Shown: positions 55,070 through 64,000 of the stretch, piece after piece
Numbering within the stretch: position 1 is the first letter of the stretch
Layout: each line of letters starts with the position of its first letter
Source: Laburnicola sp. R22_1
Lineage: Eukaryota; Ascomycota; Dothideomycetes; Pleosporales; Didymosphaeriaceae
Length of the DNA: 64,000 bases
Assembly (NCBI GenBank): GCA_014281115.1
Contig: JACONQ010000003.1
Location: 4,092,001-4,156,000, forward strand
Direction of reading: 5' to 3'
Notes under the pieces: generated by a model
Seen by the model: only the letters and a program-made list of their open reading frames with translations
The model's database searches: none
What the model was told of the DNA's origin: nothing
Translations under genes and position numbers: made by a program

Positions 55070-58000
55070 TTAACGTAAAGCCATGATATCGATCATTAGT
55101 CGCTTCTCCTTAGTTAATCCTAGCTTAACAATACACTTATACAGTAAGTATAAGTCTGTACAAACTATTAGGGGGAGAGATAGCAGGCTAAGCTGCTGTG
55201 TAACCATGGCGAGCGTTAAGGTAATAGAGTAGGCGAGGTCAACGCCTCCTACTATTGCGTAGATCTCTAACGCAAGTACACTTCGAGTCACGCGTTTACT
55301 CTTCGCAAAGCTCTAGTAAATAAGATTGCTGTAAATTGTAAATTCAGCGTTAGCAATATCTTCTGTGGCCAATCTAATTGTGTAGCTAATCTAGCTACTT
55401 AAATCTTTATTATTAGCAAAGAAGCTATTAACAAACACAAAGACCTTGGCTTAAGCTAGGTCAAGTGCCTTATAGGTAAGGCCACAATTAAGGTTGTTTA
55501 ATTGCCACTATAAGCGTTTGTTTAACGCGTTAACGTCGTTAGCGGTAGGCTCCTAAGTTTGTGCGGCAATAGAGAGGTTAAAAGTCGCCTCTAGTTAGCA
55601 GATGCTCGCGATATAGGCGCCGCGAGCCCTCTACTCAATATATTGTTGCTAATAGTTGGCTAAGCTTATGTTAATAAGCTAAATCTTCTTACCTTAATCC
55701 TTCTATTATAGTAAGAGCTTGCCATTATAATTAATTAATAGAATGTATCTATTAAAGAGTAATAGAGTAGTAGGTGTTAGCTTCTCCTTTAGCTTGGCTA
55801 TAAATGTCAACTCCTTCTCCTCTAGGTTAGAGAAGCGTTTATTCGCGAGGATAAGAGTGTTATTAGTCTATATGCCTACTACGCTAAAGGTGTCCTAAGT
55901 GTTAGTTATAAGTAAGCATAGGTCGTATATTAAAGTCTCTATGTAAAGTTTTTCCTTGTGATGAGCGCTGTACGTTGCCCACTAATAGGTACTAGCTTCA
56001 GCCAGGCTGTATAGAGGCTTCTTAACTATTATAACTGTGTTAGGCGGATACTTGTACTTAATTTCCTTAGGCAAGTAGGCAGTGACTACTTAGTTAAGCT
56101 TTGTGCGTAACTGTACGTACGCCTGGGTAATGTCTCGCAGCCAGAGCGAGATTTCTTTATTCAGCGACAGGGCTCTATTGCGCATAAGCGAAGGAGCAAT
56201 AGCTAGGATAATTCGTTGGCTAGCTTACTGGATAGTTAGCAACTGGGTGAGGATTGTCGCTCTGCCGTCGTCTTAATATCCTTACACTACAAGACGTGAT
56301 TTCTCGTATAGGGTAGCGGTAGTCTTGCCTTTAATTTCGCGTACTAGTCGCAACTTAAAAATCCGTCCCTTATACTTATAGGGATCGTATTGCTTAAAGC
56401 GGAAGACTCTATTAGCAATAACGCTATTAATTTCTTTGTTGTCTAACAGCTTAAATAGTTGACCAGGTGTAGTTATTCTTTGTTCTTGGCGTAGCTGTAC
56501 AGCAAGTAGCCAGTTAGTGTTTTCTTTGTGCGTTATGAAGACCTCTATTATGTAAGCCTCGTTACGCAGCGCGTAGGCAGTGTACGCTGTAGGAGCCACA
56601 TGGGCTGTCTAAGGAGGATTCGCGCGGGCTGTAGGGGCTTTAGGCTTGTTCTTGCTGCCTTTAGGTTGGCCGCGTTTGCATTAAGGGGGTTCGAAAGCTG
56701 GTTCTAGTCCTGGTTGCCAGTCGGACCCACTTGTGTTGCTGTTATAGTTGTGATAGCTGTCTACGTTGTCTAGCATATCTATTAGGTGGCCATTATTATT
56801 GTTGTTTGTCGCTAGGGGCGTGGCTAGTTCGTTGTTTGTTAGGGAGGTATTAGTGTAGTACGGCTTAACAACTGTTGAGCGGAAATTTATAGGGCCATGC
56901 GGTAGCTGTATTGTACAGGTTTTATTAGTCACAGCGATGAGCTTATAGGGGCCCATCTATTCATCCTTTTCGCGCCAGACGCGCACGTTAGAGTTAATAG
57001 GCAGTGTAGTTATTTTAATCGTTGCAGGTTCATTGCGCGTCACTAGCGCGTTATTAATTTAGCGTGTTTTGTGTATTTGTCTAACCTCTCTTATAGCCTT
57101 TCTAATGGCGGCAGCGCGTTAAGTAATTAATAGCGATAGGGGAGAGTCTTCTATTATACGTGGGTAGGCGCCAAAGATAAGAAGTGTAGACACTAGGCTA
57201 TTAGGACCTATAGTGTTGTTAACAGCTTTAATAGCCATTTGTAAGATAAGCCGCTTGTCTATTATTATAGGTAAGTTAACTTGGATAGTCTTAAAAGCGC
57301 GTTGTAATAGAGCATAGTACCGCTCCACCTTGCCTACGCTATTATGAGCTTCCATAGATACTTCTTTAATGTTAATTAACAGTGACTTGGCAAATTGCTT
57401 AAACTTAATAGAAATAAAGTTCCTGCCAGCGTCATGGACAAGGTACTCAGGCGGTCTAACGTAGGTATCTATCTAGCAATACTATAGAGCGTCCTAGGTG
57501 CTTACGGCTAATACATCTTTAAGAAAGCGAGCAGCTTAAAAGGCAGTCGCGTTATTAACTACGTGTAGGACAGGCTTGCTATTTAGGTACATAACATTAA
57601 CAATTACCTCGCAGTTAAAGTCTAGGTCTAGTTCCTTAAGCTTAAATTTAAAGCGTCTAGGTGCTTTCTAGTTTAGTTGGCACTATTAATAGTACTTAAC
57701 AAGCTTGTTAATAAGCTCTTTGTGGACGTTATTATAGCCAGCGCAGATAAGCAAGTCGTAGAGCCGATAAGCTAATAGGTGGCCAAATCGTTAGTGTAGC
57801 TGGCGTAGCTTAGTCTCTGTAAGGTGGCAGCTGGCGGCTGCGGTGCGCTCAGGTTAATTAATAAGAAGCCATAGGTGGCCCCATTTACGTACAACTGGGT
57901 GTAGCTAGTTGCCCTAAATTAGTACATTACGTAGGTTGTTGTATTTGACGCCTAGTCTGTCTATGTTGGCCAGACAGAGCAAGAATAGCGTATTAGTAAG

Positions 58001-60300
58001 TAGTACGTGGAACGTGACATCACTAATTGCCGTGTTAACGTGTAGGGTGCCTATAGATGTAATTGCCTAGCCTCTGCCAAAGCGGATTTAGTGCTGCCTA
58101 GCTATTAAGGTATCTATTTGCAAATTTGTAGCTGCCTATAGAGTAGTTGCTTATAGTTCTCTAGCTATTAAGACGCCTAAGGCTCCTATATTAGGCATAA
58201 TACCCTAGAAGACTTTCTTATTATATTAATCCTTAAACGTAAATATAGTAGCGGGCGCGTTATTAACAGCTCTAAACGCGTCAATTTGGGTAGTCGCGTG
58301 GTATACAGCCTAGTCGTTTAGATAGGCAATTGTCTAGTTGCCATTAATTGTACTAGATAACTTAGTGACGAACTAGTCTCTCTTAATTGTCATCTCAGCG
58401 AGTATCTGCTAGGCCTCGTTGTTAATTTCGAGACCTTTGTACTTAGTTAGAAAAGCGTAAAAGTTAGCGATGTTGGGTTGTGCGTTATATAAGTAGGCTG
58501 ATGCTGTCTAGCGAAACCTATTGTAGGATTGCTTGCGCTCGTCCCTAGAGTGCTTTGTTAACTAGCAGCTAGGCTTACTATAGATAAAGCATTTCTTCTA
58601 AGATTGCTATTGCTTAGGTAGCAGTGGCTATTAAAAAGGTAGTCCTTAAGAGTTACCTTAATAGAGTCCTTAGCTATTAACGTCTTGTGGCAAGAAACAC
58701 AATAAGAATTCTTGCAATCTATTTCCTTAACCTCTCTATAAGCCTTAACCTCTATAGGTCCTATTAGTCTAGTACTGCTTATAGCCCTCTATATTATTAT
58801 TAAAGTCATTCTTATAGAGGTGTTAGAGGTTGTATTTGTTCTAGTACTCGCCGTTAGTGGTGTATTGCGTTAGGTTTAGATTACGCGCCTTGCGCGAGCG
58901 GGTAGTAGCGCTAATAGATAAGCGTAGAGTAGAGCAGAGGCCTTTAAAAGTAGGCGCTGGGGCAAAGAGGGCAAGGTTATAGTCTTTAATACTGCTATAC
59001 GCGTTAAGTAGTTATTCGCGCAGTACGTTATTACCTTAGTAGTTATGGCCTAACCCACATTAAAGCTTCTAGAGCTTATTAATAAGCAATTAAAGGGCTT
59101 TAAGATAAGACTTATTAGGGTGGGCGCTGATTGTACGCGCCAGCGTAGTCGTTCTCCACTCGCTAAGGTACAGTTAACGATTCTCCTTAGTGTAGAAATG
59201 GCTTTTTATTATACCTATTATCGTCTTAAGGTTATAGCTCTAGCCTGCGAGGCGGTTATAGTAGTAACTAGACGCTCTGTCTTTTAGCATAATAGAGAAG
59301 GCTCGATCCTAGTGCCGCTTAGGTAGTCTAATCTTGCTGCAATTGTCGCGAAAGATCCTGAATTTAGTGTTAAATACGTCGTATAGCCCACCTCTAAAGC
59401 GCTTCTTATTATCGTACAGCTTGCAGAGGTCTGTAATAAGCCTATGTGTGTTGTTAAGACGCGTGGCGTCTGTAGGGCTTTCGCGCTGTAGAGGGTTGTA
59501 TGTATTGTACAGGTTTGGCTGCTGTGTAGGGGATAGATGCGCGTTGTGCTGTTGCCGAGGAGGCAGGTATAAAGTGGGCTGCTATTATAGTGGAGGTATG
59601 GGTGGGTAGACAGTGCGTGCTATTAGAGCTAGTTGAGGGGAAGTAAAGTGGGTAAAGAGTTATTAAGAGGATTATTGTAACAAAGGTGTATTATATAGAG
59701 GCGCATAATTTAGATTAAAGCATAAGTTAAACTTCTTACTTATTTTAAGCTAGTAAGTAACCTCTTTATTAGTCTATTCGTAATAGTCGCCCTGCAGCGC
59801 TTCTGCTATATTATAGGCAATTAATTTGCCGTCCTTAGCTACAAAGACGCCTTGCTAGCGCAGGTAGTCTCTCTATTTAGTAACAAGAGCTTTATTGCCT
59901 TTATTAAATAGTTCTTTTAGCCATCCTTTAAAGATAACAGTTATCTTATCCTAGAGCTTATAGTCCTCCTATCCTTTATCTTAGAAAATTTAGTAGTAGA
60001 AGAGGATATATGTGTTAACTCTCTTTGTATTAATTATCTTAATGTTTATATTCTTATTAATATCTAGGGGCTGGCCCCAGCTGTCCTTATTAATGAGCGC
60101 CTATTCTTCCTTCGTAAGGTGGTTAGTAAAAGGCATTGTAATTTCGTGGGGCGTCTCTTCGAAAGCGTGGGACGCAGGTTAATAGTACTGTTAGCGGCGG
60201 GTACTGTAGAGCGTAATAGACAGGGACTTAGGTAAACGCTTAGAGTTCTTGTTGCTTAGTAGTGGGCTACGACGCGCGAGTTCTGGCGAAGGCGTAATAG
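55070..60300 (-). pseudogene. copia-3 gag-pol remnant
   Basis: Recognised segments on the - strand: integrase C-terminal region at 57355-57119 (EAHNSVGKVERYYALLQRAF, then QMAIKAVNNTIGPNSLV and FGAYPR), pol linker and reverse transcriptase start at 56599-56282 (FRFKQYDPYKYKGRIFKLRL, then KGKTTATLYEKSRLVV), and RNase H at 55291-55070 (RSVLALEIYAIVGGVDLAYS, LIVCTDLYLLYKCIVKLG, EKRLMIDIMALR). Gag should lie near 58500-60300 but is too decayed to read. Stops are frequent. Confidence 0.75.
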
Positions 60301-60442
60301 ACGCGGAGACCCAGGTAAACACTTAGGGTCTTGTTAGCACACAGTTTAGGGTATCGCTATACCCCTTATTATATCTCTTCTAGTTCGCCTTACTATTTAT
60401 AGTTATCTCATAGCATTAACTATAAGGGTAACTACTAATTAG

Positions 60443-60658
60443 TGTCAGTTCACAGGTAGCAAGGAAAAACTAGTCTCTATCTTTAGTATCTGGTGTCTAT
60501 ATTCTGTGTTGTGTCACCCCTATGTTTGGCTGGCTCTAATGTCGCGCCTTGTGCGCTAAGCACAGTGGTCCCTGCACGATTATGCAGATCCGACCTCAAC
60601 GCGCTTGTTCTATCTAACAACAGTTCTCGTAGACTTAGAAGACAAGAGAGTGCAGACA
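60443..60658 (-). repeat. 5' LTR of copia-3
   Basis: 216 bp, followed by ATTTT at 60659-60663. Less mutated than the other LTR at several CpA sites. Confidence 0.92.
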
Positions 60659-60663
60659 ATTTT

Positions 60664-61197
60664 AAATAAAGCGTTCGTATAGTAAATATAAACCTAGTGT
60701 ATATTAAAAATAAGAAGAGAAATACAATACTATATATTATACTATAAAGATTATTATGTCTTATTAACTTATTATTTGCTCTTTAGAAAAGAGTTTATAT
60801 TTTACCTTAAGAAGTTACCTACGTACTATATAGTATCGTATTTACTAGCTATTAGCTTTAAATAGAATATATTTTAGAATAGTTTTTTTACTATTTAGCA
60901 AATCTTTAATCTTAAGATACTAGTAGAACGTAAGCTTCTTCTATAACATTTAAAGTATAGTTAAGAGTGGCTATACCCTCCTACTATTAGCGTTCTCTTA
61001 CTAGAAGTATTAGGAAATTTTTATTTAACTAGGGCGCGTTATAGAATTTAAAGTAAATATTAAGCTTTACTAGCTATAATAAGTCTCTAGAGATAAGATT
61101 AATAGTAGGCGACTCTTATAAAAAACTTAGTTCTTTGTGCTAAAGCTAATAGATATTACAAGAGGCTCTTTTTACTATAAATTAAAATTAGACTATA
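60664..61197. other. AT-rich RIP-mutated sequence
   Basis: No gene or element recognised. It changes abruptly to normal composition at about 61198. Confidence 0.5.
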
Positions 61198-61417
61198 TGT
61201 TCGTACACCGTACGGGCAAGGGCACCTAAGAGTGTTGAGGTTTCAATATTGCCGCACGATGGCATCACGTGGAGATCACGTGATGCCCGTGCGCCGCAAG
61301 ATCTTCTCCTTTCCATCCGCACCCTCTCTAGAGACAAGTAATTAATACCAAGTCGTTCTGTTATATTATTTCCTTTTCCTCGTACGATTGCCCCGTACAC
61401 CCTCCACGCTTGCCAGT
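61198..61417. other. short non-RIP island with CACGTG inverted repeat
   Basis: 220 bp of normal composition. At 61261-61287 an 11-bp inverted repeat (GGCATCACGTG and CACGTGATGCC) with a 5-bp spacer holds two CACGTG hexamers, bHLH/E-box-like sites. The ends show a weak inverted similarity (GTACGGGCAA and GTACGGGGCAA). It may be a remnant of a unique promoter or a small non-autonomous element. No protein is recognised on either strand. Confidence 0.5.
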
Positions 61418-61582
61418 TGTTAGATTAGAGCCGTGTTGCCGAACAAGGGCACGTGGTCGGCTCCACCCTCTAAATTAGACCTCGAGCCAATAAGTCACAC
61501 AACACACACAATATAACTGTTCATCCATCTCATCTATTAGACCCCCCATCTTAATGAGCTCAAATAGTGCTCAAATCTGACA
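61418..61582 (+). repeat. solo LTR of the copia-1 family
   Basis: 165 bp, same length and ends as the copia-1 LTRs (TGTTAGATTAGAGCCG...TCTGACA). Flanking 5-mers are CCAGT (61413-61417) and CTAGT (61583-61587), a target duplication in which the right copy has one CpA-to-TpA change. It probably arose by recombination between the two LTRs of a full element. Confidence 0.9.
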
Positions 61583-61587
61583 CTAGT

Positions 61588-62548
61588 ATAGAGAATTAGA
61601 ATTTGATGTCTATACAGCTAGCTATAGAGTACCCATTTAATACTATAGGTTATAATAGCAAAACCTATAAAAGATATTATACGCTAACGCATATTATACG
61701 TAACTTCTAGTTAATTTACTTTAATACACCTTCTTAAAAAGATCTAGTTTAGTCTATTATAAGGATAGGCTTATTATACAATTAGTGTGCGCTAGTTAAA
61801 CTAGATAATAAGCAATAAAAGAAGGTGCGTAACTACCCACTACTTATAGTACTCTATAAAGAAAGGAATAATTATAAGTAGGAGCTACATAGACAAGGCT
61901 TTTAGCCGCTTACTTAGGCTTAAGAAAGTTTTACTTTACGTAGACTATAAGTTAACTATTTATAAGATTAGCAGCACTATAAAGAAGTTATATAGAGAGC
62001 GCCTAAAAAAGGCGATCTAAACGTTCTATAACTTAATTAATATAATTAAGATAGAGAAATAGCTTAGTAGGAAGCCTACAACTAAGATTCTAACTCTACT
62101 AACCCTAGAATTCGAACTTAGAGAGCGTGCTATTATAGCTAACATACTCTCTAAGCCTTTTAAGGATAATTAAGCTCGCGTCTAATATATTCACACTCTA
62201 GCTTAACTATACTGCCTCTAGGAAACCCCTCGCCTAAAGGCTCGCAAACGAAAGGTAGATTGTATAGAAGATTTAGTGTTATTATTATTCTTAAGAGTAG
62301 GTGGGCTCCTAACTAAGCCTATAGAGTTAAATATTAGATTTAAGAAATTTAACCCTACTATATCTAGAAGCAAAGAAGTCGCTAATACTTAGTCTTATTA
62401 TCTATACCTAATAATCCTTTTATACCCTATATATTTTCTTTATATAAGTTAAGAGGAGCTTTTATATAAATAGCGTATGCGCTATATACTATAAAAAAAT
62501 ATCCTTAAGAAGCACATTAAGGTATATTTTAAGAACTCTTAGTATTAG
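61588..62548. other. AT-rich RIP-mutated sequence
   Basis: A + strand frame near 62090-62400 is partly open and reads a basic, Leu-rich protein (TLEFELRERAIIANILSKPF, later RKRKVDCIEDLVLLL) with some TAA/TAG. It resembles the tail of a degraded transposon protein, but I cannot name the family. Confidence 0.4.
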
Positions 62549-62723
62549 TGTCAGATAGAACGAGCTGTGGTGAGGTTAGATCTGTACAATCGAGCAGGGA
62601 CCACCTAGCTTAGCACACTAGCGAAGAAGTTAGAACTAGCTAAACACGGTTGGAACAGAACACAACACAATAATTATTATTTAGCAAGACGCTATATTGT
62701 ATTTTTTACTATTAAATCTAACA
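62549..62723 (+). repeat. 5' LTR of a further copia element (copia-4)
   Basis: About 175 bp, TGTCAG...TAACA, followed at 62724 by ATTAAGAGTCTCACTGCC, the same primer site as in copia-1 and copia-2. The matching 3' LTR lies beyond the window, so the right boundary is inferred from the primer site. Confidence 0.75.
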
Positions 62724-64000
62724 ATTAAGAGTCTCACTGCCTTAACTAATACGAAATAGCGCAACAACTATACCGCGATCCCAGAGTAACGCTAAGGGAT
62801 TATACCGACTATATGGGATGGATAACGCAGCTGCAGGCGAGATGCGTTGTCTATAACATTTGGGATAAGGTTAATTTAAAGTTAATAGTCCTGCTAATAT
62901 TAAGACTAGCAGTTATTAGAGCTCTGGTAGTTGCTGATTACACACTAGCCGCGAACGTCGAAATCCTAATAAGACTGACCGCGCTGTTAGCAACTAGACA
63001 GAAGGCGTTTAAGGAAGACCTTGAATATTACAAGATTCTTATCAAACAATGCAAGAATAACTAGCACAACTTTAAGAAGGAACAAGCAAGCCTCTAACAT
63101 ATTGTGGCATTTATTTAGTTAACCGTATCCCCACACCTATTACGCACGTGCTGCCTACTAGAGAAGCCACTGCAATAATAGATTATAGACCTACAACTAA
63201 CAGTTAGAGTTAATAAACAAATCGAATAAGAACAAGCTCGCGAGCAATATCTTGCCTTACTAAGGCTAATAAGGAGTGCGTTGCAATAGGACACATGGCT
63301 AGCAGAGTATAACCAAGCAGCCACTAAGGCGGAGACATATTAAGTCGCCAAGCTATCACAATTAAATGTGATTACAAAAGACTTTCTAGTAGCTGTGAAT
63401 AAAGTTGCTTCTATATAGTCTACAAACTTTTAAGATAATAGTTAATTTGCAACTAGTATAAGCTAGAAGGAGATAATAAAACGCTTCTAAGAACACATAA
63501 TAACAAACTATCCCCTTAGATTAGGGAAGCACAAAGCAGCTTTTGTGACTAATAATGCATTATTTCTCGCTAAAGGTGGTGCAACCACCCAGGGCAATAA
63601 CAGGGACGCCTCTTATGCCGAAAGCGCGCCATTTAACCAAAACCAGGGCAGACCCCGTAATCAACGTACAGCTGACAAGAAAGATGTCAAGCTTAAGCGG
63701 CCTTTAGATTAAGAGCTAGCTATAATAGGAGGAGCAAAATGCCCTACCTATGGACAACACCATAGTATTAGGGACTACTATTATATTAACCTAGACAAAG
63801 CTTCTAAGTAGTGGAAACCTAATAAGATTATAAATAAGCTTATTAACTTTAAGCGTAAGAACGACGCAACTTTCCAAGGGCTAATCCGCGGATAAAGTAG
63901 AACCTAATTACGAACACCGATCATCAAACAATCGCACACGCCCACACTTAAGATCCTCAAGTCCCCTAAGGACTAACTAGAGGGGCGGAGAATATTAAAC
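62724..64000 (+). mobile_element. copia-4 internal region, truncated by the window end
   Basis: Starts with the primer site, then a gag-like + strand frame. A segment at 62813-63064 is open (MGWITQLQARCVVYNIWDKV). A degraded zinc knuckle near 63740 (CPTYGQHHSIRDYYYIN) corresponds to the CPxxxxRHSLKDCFY knuckle of copia-1 and copia-2. TAA/TAG stops are frequent. Pol is not reached. Confidence 0.75.

Larger units (their letters stand above)
54589..60658 (-). mobile_element. Ty1/copia-type LTR retrotransposon, RIP-inactivated (copia-3)
   Basis: 6070 bp with 216-bp LTRs (54589-54804 and 60443-60658), TGTC...GACA, and perfect ATTTT target duplications (54584-54588 and 60659-60663). Pol is read on the - strand, with integrase-like sequence upstream of reverse transcriptase and RNase H. 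A purine-rich AAAAGAAAAG tract adjoins the 54589-54804 LTR on the expected side for a - strand element. Confidence 0.92.

Noticed and set aside
59334..59609. 91-codon + strand frame in copia-3
   Set aside because: Opposite to the coding strand of the element, Cys/Leu-rich, with no family recognised.

Overview
The window looks like a stretch of a filamentous ascomycete (Pezizomycotina) genome. The genes have short GT-AG introns of 49-59 nt (two are longer), there is a non-reducing polyketide synthase of fungal layout, the transposons are fungal types (pogo/Fot1-like, hAT, Ty1/copia, Ty3/gypsy), and long AT-rich blocks carry the C:G to T:A scars expected of repeat-induced point mutation (RIP). 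The genus cannot be read from the sequence.

Layout: (1) 1-4019, a heavily mutated pogo/Fot1-like DNA transposon and AT-rich sequence. (2) 4451-6308 (-), an intact cytochrome P450 in six exons, alone in a small island of normal base composition. (3) 7034-12195, a RIP-killed copia element with 165-bp LTRs and TATAG target duplications. (4) 13815-16002, a second RIP-killed pogo-like element (pogo-C). (5) 16266-33106, one Ty3/gypsy element with 185-bp LTRs and TTGAC duplications. It has been opened by an apparently intact hAT transposon (20469-23502, GAGACGAC duplications, 842-aa transposase), by a copia element on the other strand (24870-30400, CTTTG duplications) and by a solo LTR (17496-17713). 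(6) 33138-33401, the tail of a C2H2 zinc-finger gene right next to the gypsy insertion. (7) 33554-35404, a 1851-bp pogo-like element (pogo-B). (8) 35424-46432, a compact biosynthetic gene cluster. (9) 46514-48299, a pogo-like element with a full-length transposase frame (pogo-A), then 48317-50167, a second 1851-bp pogo-B copy in the opposite orientation. (10) 50327-52498, a second pogo-C copy. (11) 54589-60658, another copia-type element (216-bp LTRs, ATTTT duplications). (12) A solo LTR at 61418-61582, and the 5' end of a further copia element from 62549 that runs off the window.

The cluster is the functional heart of the window. A divergent promoter drives a group A FAD monooxygenase (-) and a 2128-aa non-reducing PKS (SAT-KS-MAT-PT-ACP-ACP-TE) (+), followed by a DHA1-type MFS transporter (+). 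The likely logic is that the PKS makes and releases an unmethylated aromatic polyketide, the flavoenzyme hydroxylates it and the MFS protein exports it. The P450 may be a tailoring enzyme now separated by about 29 kb of transposons. A motif (CCGAGTA) occurs four times in the two cluster intergenic regions, including an identical 10-mer in each, and is a candidate binding site for a shared regulator. The cluster is bracketed by the two colinear pogo-B copies in opposite orientation.

RIP here hits mainly CpA (CAG/CAA to TAG/TAA) and leaves CpG. Its intensity changes sharply inside or at the edges of transposons, so the P450 and cluster genes keep open frames.
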